This document shows, piece by piece, positions 34,740 to 45,690 of a stretch of DNA of 64,000 nt (positions within the stretch are counted from its first letter, which is position 1; every line of letters starts with the position of its first letter). A program made the position numbers and the translations under genes. The notes beneath the pieces are model-generated. The model was not told the origin of the DNA and searched no databases. It worked only from the letters and a program-made list of their open reading frames with translations. Origin of the DNA: Solanum dulcamara (Eukaryota > Streptophyta > Magnoliopsida > Solanales > Solanaceae); contig NC_077248.1 in NCBI RefSeq assembly GCF_947179165.1, forward strand, positions 66,527,232-66,591,231. Direction: 5' to 3'.

Positions 34740-36767
34740 ATGGAAAGAACCATGCCTGAGGCACCAAACAGCTCAATGAAGACCACTGGTGGTAGTATCG
34801 CTGTTGCGGAGTTAAACAAGAAGTTTCTTCAGTTTATTGAAGAGGTTACGACCTACGTTGATGAGGTCCAAAAGAGAGTTCTTGCTGGAATCCTCTCTTG
34901 AAATGCAAACATTGAATACTTGCAGCTCTATGATCTCAATGGTCACACCGATAGAGAGACATTCAAGAAAGTGATCCCAATCATCACCTATGAAGATATT
35001 CAGCCTGATAACAACCGTATAGCAAATGGTGATAAGTCTCCAATCCTCAGCTCCCAACCCATCTCTGAATTCTTGACAAGGTTTGTCTACATTTCCATCT
35101 CCACTGTGTACTATTATAAAGTACACAGTTCACATTCTCTGTATCTCACTAAGATGTTCTCGTTCTTGTGTGTGTATCCTTTGTCTAATTTCTGCTGAAG
35201 AGCAATCTTTATGTGCAGTTCTGGGACGTCCGGAGGGAAGAGAAAATTGATGCCAACAATTCAAGAAGAGATTGGGAAGAGATTTCAGCTTAGTGGCCTT
35301 ATCATGTCTGTGATAAGCCAATATGTTCCAGATTTGGAAAAGGGCAAAGGAATGTATTTCTGGTCAGTAAAGTCCGAAGCCAAGACCCCAGGAGGATTAC
35401 TAGCTCACCCTGTTCTAACAAGTATGCACAAGAGTCCTTATTTCAACAACCACCGTCTCAGCCCCTATGCAAACTACACTAGTCCCACTGCTTTGTGGTC
35501 TCTACCAAAGCAAAGAAGTCCTCAGGGTTGGCTAGTACTTCGCATCCAGCTTCATCCGGTTCCTAGAAAAATACTGGTCTCTACTTTGTAACGATATTCG
35601 AATGATTAACACCCAAATTACAGATGTGTCAGTGATGAAAATCCTCAAACCTGACCCAGAATTAGCTGATATCATCGAGGCTAAATGCAGTAAAGATTCA
35701 TGGAAAAGGATCATCGCTCGGTTGTGGCCTAACACCAAGTATGTGCTAACTATTGTAACCGGAAACATGTCACATTATATGCCTACCCTTGATTATTACG
35801 GCAATGGCATCCCTCTTGTCTCTACCACATATGCTTCCTCGGAATGCCACTTTGGAATCAACTTGAACCCCTTTTGTAAGCCCAGCGAAATCTCTTGCAC
35901 CCTTATTCCCACCATGTGCTATTTTGAGTTCGCACCAATTCACAGAGACAATGGAGTCATCAATTCTATCTCCAAGTCCAAATCGCTTAATAAGAAAGAA
36001 GAAAACCATTTGGTTGACCTGGTTGATGTCAAGATTGGCCAGGAGTACGAGCCAGTTATTACTACATATTCAGGTACTTTCAAATGCCAAACAAAATTGT
36101 CGACTTGTTTCTTTTTTACAATTGTCTGTCCAACAGGTCTGTTAATGCTTAGCTTTGCTTGGACTTGTGTCATTTCAGGACTCTATAGATACAGGGTGGG
36201 TGAAGTGCTTCGAGTTACTGGATACAAGAACGTACCTCAATTCTACTTTGTACGTCGGGAAAACGTAATCTTGAGTATTGATTATGACAAGACTGATGAA
36301 GTGAACTCCAAAATGCAGTGCACAATCTGATACCATATGATGCAAATGTAACTGAGTACACCAGTTATGCCGATACTGACTGATGAAGTGAACTCCAAAA
36401 TGCAGTGCACAATCTGATACCATATGATGCAAATGTAACTGAGTACACCAGTTATGCCGATACTGCCACCGTTCCAGGCTACTATGTCCTATTATGGGAG
36501 CTCAGTGTGAATGGCTCTACCCAAATTCCTCCTCCAGTCTTTGAAGATTGTTGTCTCACCATTGAAGAATCTCTAAATAGTGTCTACTGTGAGGGGCGTG
36601 CCACTGACAAATGCATTGGGCCTCTGGAAATCAGGATAGTGGAAATTGGGACTTTTGACAAGCTCATGGACTGCTGTGTTAGCTAAGGTGCTTCCATAGA
36701 GCACTACAAGACGACCCCCGATGCATGAAATTCGCACCCTTTGTTGAGCTATTGAATTAATATGGTT
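34740..36767 (+). pseudogene. GH3 family acyl-amido synthetase (GH3.6-like), pseudogene
   Basis: GH3 enzymes adenylate auxin or jasmonate and join it to amino acids. The MPEAP start (34752; an upstream ATG is at 34740) and motifs such as ITYEDIQP and GDKSPILSSQPISEFLT resemble group II, auxin-conjugating GH3.6. Exon 1 is 34740-35080, exon 2 35219-36073 and exon 3 from 36179, all with GT-AG borders. ATP-binding motifs remain: [24 protein letters not shown] and YRVGEVLRVTG. Lesions are a TGA at 34899-34901 in exon 1, a frameshift and internal loss near 35490-35560, a one-base frameshift before a perfect 87-bp duplication (36291-36464), a TAA near 36684, and a frameshift at the C-terminus. It is too broken for a working enzyme. 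Similarity to the copy at 38157-38337 shows the 3' part was duplicated. Confidence 0.93.
36291..36464 (+). repeat. Perfect 87-bp tandem duplication in the GH3 pseudogene
   Basis: Positions 36291-36377 and 36378-36464 are identical (start GACTGATGAAG, end GCCGATACT). The length is 29 codons. The frameshift in GATGAAGTGAACTCC is in both copies, so the duplication came after the gene was already broken. Confidence 0.97.
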
Positions 36768-36794
36768 TAATAATTCATCTTTAATAGTCAATCA

Positions 36795-37600
36795 AATGAC
36801 AAAAGTTAGTATGGTTTTCACTATGTCATCAGGATCCAATGTAGCATCGACCTTAAATATTCGTTCTGCTTCATCAATCTGAAGCAAATCCAGTTGGGTC
36901 TGCAAGAGCTTTGCAGAAAGGCTTTCCCTCGGCTTCTCTTTTCCAGCCGAGCAGCAAGCACTTCGTCCCTAACATCCAGTAACACAAATTTAACTACATT
37001 TGCATAAGAACTTGATTCATAATTTGGGTCTACAGATCTAAGGATTTCCCGGTACCGCTTTTGCAGTGCTGAGCAAGCAAGAATCAGTGTTTCATTGTCA
37101 ATTAAGCTTCTTCTTAACACATTTTGTAGTGTTTCAAGCCATGGAACACGATCTTTGTCAGAAAGAGGGATCCCATTCCGCTAATAATTGAAATATGAAA
37201 TTAAACCACAGCAATATCTATCAAATTGGAATAATATATGTTTAAATAAGCTTCAAGTTCTTTGAGAAAAGATCTCTTAGGAAGAGTAAGCCATTGAATA
37301 TCATGTATTACATTAAACTGATCCTGTTCAATTTTTCCTTTCAATTGATCTGAGAGACTGAAAAACCAGATATATTCAAAGTTATGAGATATTCTAATTC
37401 TACAATCTGAGGTTCTTTGTTAAGGACAACTTGAATCCTCAAGCAGATAGAAACTGACCAATGACCTCTACATGTTTTGGTTCAACAGATATGCAATGAC
37501 AGGAAGAAGCAATAAACTGATTCAATAAATAAACTGAAAGCTTACGATTTTCAAGATCCGCTGTCACCCATAAGCACAATGTCTTTTCCTGTGATGCAAG
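36795..37600 (-). pseudogene. Gluconokinase pseudogene
   Basis: On the minus strand a last-exon remnant (37182-36795) reads NGIPLS, VPWLE, ETLILACSALQKRYREIL and VKFVLLDV, then loses frame at the KRAAEGKHFMP region. A P-loop exon remnant lies at 37598-37556, but its Walker A motif is disrupted (GDSGS, then TGA, then KS). The middle exon found in the intact copy (39238-39159) is missing. The non-coding sequence between the exons still aligns with 39280-39600. It lies tail to tail with GH3, the same arrangement as the intact copy. Confidence 0.9.
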
Positions 37601-38156
37601 ACATTACACGCAAGAGGAAAAATATCTATCACACCATCCATAGCAAATACCCTTCTCCACACAAAAAATTTCATGCATTTTAAGCCTATATAATTTACAA
37701 ACACCTTCTTGATGGAGGTTGGAAGTTGAAACAAGAAATATGCAACAAATGGTTATCTTAGTTAGAAACAAGAATCATATATAGTAGGAGTGGTTTGGGA
37801 AGTCACTTTTCAGTACCACTGATAATAATAATTTGATTTTCGACTTGAGGCAGTTCAAAGCTTTTAGCTTGGCTTAAATTTGCAGTTTCTCAACATGAAT
37901 GAAAAATGTAATTATGAATATTCCATCTTTATGCATGAGAGTAAACATAAACAAAAACAAAAACAAAAATGATGTAGTAATATTTAATGTTAATATTAAT
38001 CAGCACGTCCAAATCACAGTATAGAACATTTTGAGTCCTATCTTTTCAAGAAACAAAAGGAGAATAACTATAACAGGTTGAATTTTCAACATATAGAAGA
38101 TAGTCGCAAAGAGATTTTATAAATTTTTAACTGGTGCATTTTAGCTTAGCTATAAC
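37601..38156. other. Upstream part of duplication unit 1, non-coding
   Basis: This aligns in pieces with the gluconokinase intron and 5' region at 39530-40600 (for example TTTTCGACTTGAGG/TTTTCAACTTGGTG and GGTGCATTTTAGC/GATGCATTTTAAC). It lacks the SINE-like insertion present there. A 13-14-bp repeat TATAACAGGTTGA occurs at about 38069 and 38151 near the duplication joint. Confidence 0.65.
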
Positions 38157-38337
38157 AGGTTGACAAGTTCATGGACTACTGTGTTAGCTTAGGTGCTTCC
38201 CTTGACCAATACAATACACCCCGATGCGTGAAATTTGCACCCCTTGTTGAGCTATTGAATTCGAGAGTTATGTCCAGACACTTCAGCCCCACGTGTCCAA
38301 ACTGGGTTCCTGGCCACAAGCAATGGAACAACATGAA
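38157..38337 (+). pseudogene. GH3 C-terminal fragment (duplicated last exon)
   Basis: The open stretch reads DKFMDYCVSLGASLDQYNTP, RCVKFAPLVELLNSRVMSRH, FSPTCPNWVPGHKQWNNMN and stop. It corresponds to the last 60 or so residues of a group II GH3 protein. Nothing upstream encodes GH3, so it is a fragment. It keeps the frame better than the corresponding end of the longer pseudogene at 36650-36767. It marks the left end of duplication unit 2. Confidence 0.93.
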
Positions 38338-38640
38338 TTGAATGGCTAGTTTCGTGTTCCTGACCACAAGAATTATGACAAAGACTTAGCTTCTCTATAT
38401 TTGATCTTCCCCGTACCTAAGTCCATCAAAGCTTCCATATCATCGTCTCTTTGCTTTTGCTATAGTCACAACACTCTTGAATGAGAAACATCCTTGCTTT
38501 GTGTCATCTAATTTATTTAGCTTTGTTGTTCAGATGTATATCTTACTATAAAATGCAATGAAAAATATGTATAACAATAAGAATTCTGTTTATCACGGAC
38601 TTTTCTTTAAAATAATTCATCTTTAATTGAATCCATCCCT
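38338..38640 (+). other. Former GH3 3' flank
   Basis: This non-coding sequence lies between the GH3 stop and the convergent gluconokinase stop. The part near 38610 (AATAATTCATCTTTAAT) matches 36767-36783 in unit 1. Confidence 0.6.
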
Positions 38641-38653
38641 TATGGACTTGTGA

Positions 38654-39648
38654 TCAGATGACAAAAGTTTGTATGGTTTTCAATATGGTGTCAGGATCCA
38701 TAGTAGCATCAACCTTAAGTATCCCTTCTGCTTCATCAATCTGAAGCAAATCCAGTTGGTCCTGCAAGAGCGTTGCAGGCATGAAATGCTTTCCCTCAGC
38801 TGCTCTCTTGACCAGACGATCGGCAAGAACTTCAGCCCCAACATCCAACAACACGAATTTAACAATACTTGCATAAGAACCTGGTTCATAATTTGGGTCT
38901 GCAGATCTAAGGATTTCCCTGTACCGCTTTTGCAGAGCTGAGCAAGCAAGAATCAGTGTTTCATTGTCAACTAAGCCTCTTCTCAGCGTATTCCGCAATG
39001 CTTCAAGCCATGGAACACGATCTTCCTCGGAAAGAGGTATCCCATTCTTCATCTTCTCTGTTTTGATCATGCAAATCATCAATAAATGCACCCCTTGGGA
39101 ATATGCTCTCATCGATCAACTATGATATGATTTAATCACTCATGATCATAGTCCTTACCTTTGTTAGACTCTGAGTGATAATCATCGGCATCGAGAAAGC
39201 GACCATGAACAGCTCTTCCAAGCATCTGACCAATTGTTCTGAGCCAGCATGCATAAGAATTACTTAAAAGTTTGGGACTTGATCCGAAAGACTGAAAAAA
39301 CAGATAAATGCCAAGTAACAAGATATTTTGGCCTCTACAATCTGAAGTTCTTTGTTAATGTCTAGCTCAACTCCACAAGCAGTTAGAAACCGATTAATAA
39401 TCAATACAATTTTTTCATTAACTAAGGGATATGCAATGACAGGAAGCAGAAATAAACCAAATTAGTAAGTAACTTGAAACCTTACGATTTTCCAGCTCCG
39501 CTGACTCCCATAAGTACAATAGCTTTTCCTGTGAGGTAAGACATTACATGCAAGAGGAAAAAAATTTCATCATATCATCCATAACAAATGAAAGAAGAAA
39601 GAAGAACAAGATGGAAGGTGAATACAAACCTTTGTAGTCAGATGCCAT
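38654..39648 (-). CDS. Gluconokinase (GntK family), four coding exons
   Basis: Gluconokinase phosphorylates D-gluconate to 6-phosphogluconate using ATP, feeding the oxidative pentose phosphate pathway. Exons on the minus strand are 39648-39630 (MASDYK), 39528-39486, 39238-39159 and 39057-38654. All have GT-AG borders and phases that join into 181 residues, close to the usual 180-200. The Walker A motif GVSGAGKS is at residues 14-21, then TIGQML, LDADDYHSESNK, KMKNGIPLSEEDR (substrate-binding region), PWLEAL, ACSALQKRYREILR, VKFVLLD, KRAAEGKHFMP (lid) and DQLDLLQ. No targeting peptide is seen, so it is probably cytosolic. It is convergent with the GH3 fragment. It appears intact, unlike the copy at 36795-37600. 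Confusion with shikimate kinase is unlikely because of the HFMP and LDADD motifs. Confidence 0.93.
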
Positions 39649-39670
39649 TTTCGGGAAACTTGTGACACAA

Positions 39671-40716
39671 CTGCAAGTGCTTGATGTCAAAAGCATTAGA
39701 TGATTAACCCTTTCAGATATTACAAGGTTCTGTGCACCTCTCTGATCCTAAAACACAGGAAATATCAGCAGTACATCAAGAATTAAGATCCAGTTAAGCC
39801 CTAACTTTCTCAAAATTGCCACGAAAATGATGTACTAATATCAGCAAGTCGAAATCAAAGTTCTCGAGAACATTTTGAATCTGATATTTTTAGGAAACAA
39901 AAGTAAAATAAAAGTAGCATGCTTCCAAGTCAATAGGTTGAGATAGTAGAAACAAACTCGGAAAAATGATAAAAAAAACTTCTCCACACTAAGGATTTGA
40001 TCCATGCATTGTACTCCCACTATATACAAATGTTTATCTTAGTTATAAACACCTTCTCACATGTTTGTTTTGTTTCAATAACTGAGGCGTCCGGACCAAC
40101 TTGCCCGCACCTCAGACATATCGATTAAATGAATCCTGAGACCTCCTAGTTCTAAACCCACTTTATTGATCACCAGATTCAGTACCCATACTTTGATTTT
40201 CAACTTGGTGTCATTCAAAGCTTCTAGCAACAACAACATATCCAGTATAGTCCACAAAGTGGGGTCTGAGAGGGTAAAGTGTATAACTCCAATAGACCCT
40301 CGGCTAAAGAAAAAACATTGCAAAGCAGAAGTAACACAGAAGTACAAGAAACAATAAATAATAAGAAAAACAACACATAATAACAAAAAAAACGATTATC
40401 GAGCTACAAGGAATCAACAAATAGTAGCAGAAATCGAAGGACAAAGAAACTAAAGTTCAAAGATTCTAGGTTTGTCAAAATTTGCACTGTTTCAACTTCA
40501 ATGATAAATGAAATTATGAAAGTTCCATCTTTTTATGATCTTATTTTTTTTCTATCAGAAAACTTTTTAAGATTGATAAACCGATAATGATGCATTTTAA
40601 CTCGTTAAAATCATAAATTAATCATTAAAAAAATTGGATTTAATGGTTTATTTATGCAGGAAATTAAGCAAAAAAGAGCTGAAACAAAATTCATAAAATG
40701 GTATAAAGGAACTTAC
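39671..40716 (-). other. Probable 5'UTR intron of the gluconokinase gene
   Basis: A good donor (GTAAGT, plus-strand ACTTAC 40711-40716) follows a pyrimidine- and CCGGCG-rich leader (about 40805-40717). An acceptor TTGCAG (39671-39673) precedes the start codon by 22 bp. A TATATAT box is at about 40804-40812. The intron holds a SINE/LINE-tail insertion at 40228-40457. Confidence 0.6.
40228..40457 (-). mobile_element. RTE LINE tail / TS-SINE-like insertion
   Basis: The minus strand ends in (TTG)n and contains GAGGGTCTATTGGAGTTATAC and CCCTCTCAGACCCCACTTTG. This is the same 3' region as the RTE copy at 45540-45680. It is flanked by CAAAGCTTCTAG (40216-40227) and CAAAGATTCTAG (40458-40469), a 12-bp target duplication with one mismatch. 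Duplication unit 1 lacks it, so it arrived after the duplication. Confidence 0.8.
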
Positions 40717-40859
40717 AAACTGAATTTCACCGGAGAAATGAACAGAGATTGGTTAGCCGGAAAAAGGAGAAGGAGAAAAGCAAAATCGTTATTTCGCCGG
40801 CGAATATATATGAAATCAATTTGTATTTTTGGGTCCTCGTTTGGTGGGCCAACTACTTA

Positions 40860-41911
40860 AATCCAATTGAAGCCACCAACGTCCTAAGGGTGTTTACTAT
40901 TCGATCAATTTCTTTTGTCAAATTTCACAAAAAAAGCTTAATATTTTCTCCGTTTCAATTTAAGTATATTAACTTGATTGAATATAAAGTTTAAGAGAAA
41001 TATTGGCATACTTTTAAATTTTATGATATTAAATTAAAGATGTCTATAGTTTTATAAAAAAATAATACATAAATATGTTTTTTAACTTGATTTCGATTGT
41101 CATATGTGTCTTTCAACTTTGTGTATGCACAAGTAGATACTTAATCTTGTGTAAAGTTGAACAGGTGCACACATGTGTTATACGTGTATTATGTCATGTA
41201 GGATGTGTATGTCTACTTGTGCAATTTTATACAAGTTTAAGTGTCTATTTGTGCAATTTTATATAAATTTAAATGTCTATTTATGTACACCCAATGTTGA
41301 AAGACATGGATGTGAGATGAAATCAAGTTAAAAAACTATGGTTAGTACTAAAAACACCCTTACACTTGGATAAGTGAATTTAAAAACGCCCCCGACATCA
41401 TAGAATTTAATGATGTGTATTCACGCGCTATCCAATTGAACTTTTTATCCGATGTGTCATCTACTTCCCTACTTCTCTCCTTACTAAATATAGAAAGACA
41501 CACTATTTTTGGGACAAATCAAAAAAAAAGTAAACACTTAAATTGGAACGGAATGAGTACATTTTACGAGTATGCATTAGATTTAATAAGTCGTAAAACA
41601 TCAGGTGTGTTGCAATTGAGGCTAAACATATATAATTAAATGAGATGATATTTTTTATGTGATTAAGTAGGCGCTTGAAAACACATGAATACTTTATCAG
41701 GTAATTATCTACTTAACTAATTAAAACATATCATAATTTGAATTTCTAAATAAAATTTACTCGGAAATTTAAGAAAATATTGATGTATTCATTCTTTTAT
41801 TTTGGTAAATATGATAGATATCCATATATAGTTAGTCAAACACATGAAAAAGAATTGAGTAATAATATTTAACTTCATAGAAGATATCAAAACCAAAAAA
41901 TACAAAACACT
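40860..41911. other. Intergenic, with degenerate repeats
   Basis: GTCTA(C/T)TTGTGCAATTTTATA(C/T)AA units recur near 41212, 41245 and 41276, in a larger region (41080-41400) of short repeats. The rest is AT-rich without a recognisable gene. Confidence 0.6.
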
Positions 41912-41945
41912 TTCTCTCTCTCTCTCTCTCTGTGTGTTTCTCTCT
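41912..41945 (+). repeat. (CT)n tract in the 5' leader of the DUF538 gene
   Basis: CTTTCTCTCTCTCTCTCTCTC lies just upstream of the start codon at 41963. Pyrimidine microsatellites of this kind are frequent in plant 5' leaders. Confidence 0.85.
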
Positions 41946-41962
41946 CATCATTTCCTTCATTC

Positions 41963-43277
41963 ATGGCTTTTCTTCAATATTATCATCAATTTCCACTTCT
42001 TTTACTCTTTTTCTTCTTGTTGTTCATCTCTTTATCACATTCTTCACCTATGTCCATTCATGATCTCCTAAAATCCAAAGGCTTACCATATGGTCTTCTC
42101 CCAAAAGAAGTAAAATCTTATAATTACTCATCAAATAATGGGCTTCTTGAAGTTTATTTGGATGGGCCTTGTTTGACTAAGTTTGATACAATAGCCTTTT
42201 ATGAGAGTTATTTGAAAGCTAATCTTACTTATGGTAGCCTTAATGGTGTTCATGGACTTTTACAAGAAGAGTTATTTGTGTGGCTACCAGTTAAAGGAAT
42301 TATTGTTGATGATATAAATTCTGGGATTATACTTTTTGATATTGGATTGGCTCATAAACAACTTTCACTTTCACTTTTTGAAGATCCACCACATTGTAAT
42401 CCAAATGGTAAAATTCTTGGCTCCTCCCTTTTAATCTGTTTTTTGTGGCTATTATTAGCTATTTTATCTAGTAAATAGTTTGAGTCCGACCTGTTTGGAA
42501 CCGAGACGTAGTTATTATTGTTGTTAATCTAGCCATTTCTCCTAAGAAAATAGTTGAGTCTGACATGTTCGAGACTGAGACGTGTTTATCTATTTTACCT
42601 TTAAAATAAGGTAGATACTGAATCAAGTTATGATGATAGTTAAAAATCGATACAATCTTATGTTCTATGAATTTAATTGAACCTTCAAATGCCCTCAATT
42701 GACTTTCTCCTTTATGAGTCTGAATTTTTTGCGTAATTTCAATCGTGGTTAGGCTAGAATTTTGAACCCAAATTTATATGGTAAATTCACAAATAATCAC
42801 TTCTATAATTAAAAAATAATCATTATTATGAAATATCAATTTCATATGTGAAACTCCAACATAGTATCGGTGGGCACTATTTATACAATTTTTCAATTAT
42901 AATGAGTTTACCGTTAAAAAATGTTAAACGCATCAAGTTTAAATCCTGATTCGCGCTATAGTGTAAAATAATTTCTTACATTATTAAACTTGTTCCATTT
43001 TAAATATGCTTTTGACAAGTAGATACTGATTTTATCTCATGTGAACTATTGTTCATTCACGTGAAAAATAGTATCACTTATTTCGAGTTTTTTCTTTTAA
43101 AAAAGTTTCTAGTTCAATTGGCTAGTCAAATTTGGTATTGTCCTTTTATTCTGACTTTTGGGTGCTACACACTGAACATTACACTGCATGGTTGAATATG
43201 CAGGAATTCTGAAAAAGAATACTGGAACAAGACAGAGATTTGAAGCACAAAGAAAGAAAATGTTGTCTTGTGACTAA
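41963..43277 (+). CDS. DUF538 domain protein, secreted
   Basis: DUF538 proteins are plant-specific. Some have been linked to stress response and trichome development, but the biochemical role is not established. The N-terminus is a signal peptide (residues 1-27, with LLLLFFFLLFISLSHSS). The domain follows with SIHDLLKSKGLPYGLLPKEV, LEVYLDGPCLTKF, ELFVWLPVKGIIVDD and GIILFDIGLAHKQLSLSLFE. Exon 1 is 41963-42407 and exon 2 43204-43277, joined in phase at a glycine codon. Borders are ATG/GTAAAA and TGCAG/GAATTC. The product has 172 residues and ends RFEAQRKKMLSCD. Reading through the intron would give 171 residues with a hydrophobic end. I prefer the spliced form because it avoids that abrupt tail. 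Exon 2 is the least certain part. Confidence 0.82.
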
Positions 43278-44560
43278 AATATTTACTTATAATAATAGTT
43301 GTTGTGTTTTTAATCCGAGGTTCGGTATCTATTTTGGAGTCTGACTAATTCAGACTTCATATCATGACTAATACTTGAAACTTCTGATTAAGAATAACGG
43401 AATGTTTACTTGTGGTAGTGTACTAGCACATATTAGTTTCTTGAAATTGTAGGATAAGAGTCTCTATTTAAATGGAGGGCTGTAGAGATATCTTTTGTTT
43501 ATTTGTTTGTTTGGATCTATTATAGATAGATTAGATAATTCCAAAGCAAAGGGTCTCATTATAAGATCCTAACTCCCTTAACAATCTTTCCTATGCATAG
43601 TACATTTGAGATTTTTCGATCCGATTAATTTGAATTTATATCTAATGAATTGATTGACCAAGGGGGTAAAGTGCTTTCACTAATAAATTTTTTATTCTCA
43701 AAATTCAAACTCGAGATATTTGATTAAGAGTAGAAAAATTTCGACCACTCCATCATGCTCCTAAATGCAACCACTAGATTGTTAATGATTATTAACCTAA
43801 GGCACTAAAATCCATGGAGGTGAAATTATTGTTATTCCTTATTTTGAATTTGAGATTTTGAATTTGAATTCTGGAAATATTTCAATAAGGATTTTACCTC
43901 TACCTCTTTAACTGATTTATTGGACATAAACTCAATTAGTCAAGTCAATAAATTTCAATCAGCAGATGATTAAATTAAAAAAATAATAATAAAAAACTAA
44001 GCCATTAGTAATTGTATTGTGTGCAAACACAATTATCAAAACAGTGCAAGAGTGTAATTAGTTGAACAAATTTCATAGGATGCTTTGTACTAAACATTGG
44101 AGAGTATTACATGGGATCATTTGGACCTACATTCACATATATGGTTGTTTTTTATTGAAGTAGTTGATGAATACATTCAATATATTGGACCAACTTATTA
44201 TAGGGCGGACCCTCTCACCTTGTATTGTTTTTATTCTTATCTTTGAACTAAGGCACCACAACAACATCATCAACAATAATTACCTAGTTTGATTTTATAA
44301 GTGAGAGTTAAAAAGATAGATAGAGTGTACGTAAATTTTACCTGTATCTTAAATAAAATAGAGAAGTTGTTTTGAATTAGATTCTCATTTCGAGAAAACA
44401 TTTTCGAAATAGATTTAAGAAATACTAGAGTAAAAATAATATGTTGAAAAAACAAAAGAGAAAAAAAATATTGACATCAAAATAATAGGGATAACCAAGT
44501 AAAAGGAACAACAATATAAAAATTGAGGAATACGATAATACTAGCACAATAATAGTGGAT
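43278..44560. other. Intergenic, no gene seen
   Basis: AT-rich sequence with no coding or RNA gene recognised on either strand. Confidence 0.6.
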
Positions 44561-44574
44561 TGATAGAGGGAAAG

Positions 44575-44665
44575 AATAAAGTGTATGCAGATCTTACCAC
44601 TATCTAGTGAAGATAGAGATGACGTTTTCGAACGACCCTTGGTTCAAGTGTATCAAATCCAAGAA
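44575..44665 (-). mobile_element. Degenerate RTE-tail/SINE-like remnant
   Basis: ATAAAGTGTATGCAGATCTTACC and CGAACGACCCTTGGTTCAAG correspond, on the minus strand, to the GGTAAGGTCTGCGTACACTTTA part of the RTE/TS tails seen at 45600-45650. The copy is old and partial. Confidence 0.5.
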
Positions 44666-44789
44666 AAAGAAGAAAAAAACAATGGTAAAAGCATAAGAGA
44701 GAAAACAGTAGAGTAGCAACAACAGAATAATATGATAATCAAAGTGCAATAAACAAAGTAAACATTTTAAGAATCACATAGTCCAAGGA

Positions 44790-45060
44790 GCTAATTACTA
44801 TTTGTCCCTACCCTTTTTAATATTACAGAAATCCTTTCAAAAATAGTACATCCGAATACATCTTGTGGTATTCGGATACATTAATTAATAAATCAGTTGA
44901 GCTAAAAAAGGAAAAGAGAGTAGCAATTATTCGGATACATTAATTCAAAAAAATATTTCAACGGATACATCCTGTGGTATCCGAATACATTAATTCAGAT
45001 ACATAAATTAACAAATCAGTTGAGCTAACCAAGGAAAAGAGAGTAGTAATTATGTATCCG
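44790..45060. mobile_element. Fragment of the GATACAT-rich element
   Basis: CGGATACATTAATT and AATCAGTTGAGCTAA(C/A)(A/C)AAGGAAAAGAGAGTAG occur twice here (near 44872-44925 and 44980-45040). The start (ATTTGTCCCTACCCTTTTTAATATT) resembles 47051-47090. It is probably a piece of the same family as 47013-49727, interrupted on the right by an RTE LINE. Confidence 0.5.
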
Positions 45061-45079
45061 GAAAAATGGGTTCAGGGTG

Positions 45080-45690
45080 TAAAAGGAGGAATTTTTGAAA
45101 TAATTGAAAATGATAGGGAATATTTGAAGATATGGGAAGACAAGATACGGGAAATGCGACTAAGATGGTTTGAGCATGTGAAAAGGAGAGACACAGATGC
45201 CCTAGTGCGGAGGTGTGAGAGGTTGGCCATTGATGGTTTCAGAAGAGGTAGGGGTAGGCCGAAGAAATATTGGGGAGAGGTGATTAGACAGGACATGACG
45301 CAATTACAGCTTACTGAGGACATGACCTTAGATAGGAGGGTGTGGTGAACCCACATTAAGGTAGAAGGCTAGTACATAGTCTCGTTACTCTTCCTTATTA
45401 GTAGGCGTATTAGCGCACTATAATTTCTTGTGCTCTGATTTCTGTTATTATCTATTATTATCTATTACTTTCTGTACTTTGATTACTCTATTTTATCTGT
45501 GTAGCTTTCGCTATTTGTTTTCCCATAACGCTTTGAAATTCTTAGCCTTATCTAACCTCTTTTATACTTTTATTGAGCCGAGGGTCTTTCGGAAACAGCC
45601 ATACCTTGATAGGAGTAAGGTCTGCGTACACTTTACCCTCCCAGACCCCACGTTGTGGGATTTCACTAGGTGGTTGTTGTTGTCGTATGG
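45080..45690 (+). mobile_element. RTE-type LINE 3' end with (TTG)n tail
   Basis: The frame reads [60 protein letters not shown] and DRRVW, then an in-frame TGA (45346-45348) in place of Arg, then THIKVEG and TAG at 45370-45372. This is the very C-terminal end of plant RTE LINE proteins. The 3' UTR ends with GAGCCGAGGGTCTTTCGGAA, AAGGTCTGCGTACACTTTAC and a TTG-rich tail near 45672-45683. The copy is strongly 5'-truncated. Confidence 0.88.

Noticed and set aside
36175..36432. Minus-strand frame containing a repeated HHMVSDCALHFGVHFIS segment
   Set aside because: The repetition is the antisense of the 87-bp duplication in the GH3 pseudogene. It is not a repeat protein.
34740..36767. Working GH3 gene with unusual splicing
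   Set aside because: A stop in exon 1, a frameshift with loss of a conserved segment in exon 2, the 87-bp duplication and a stop plus frameshift at the end cannot all be avoided by reasonable introns.
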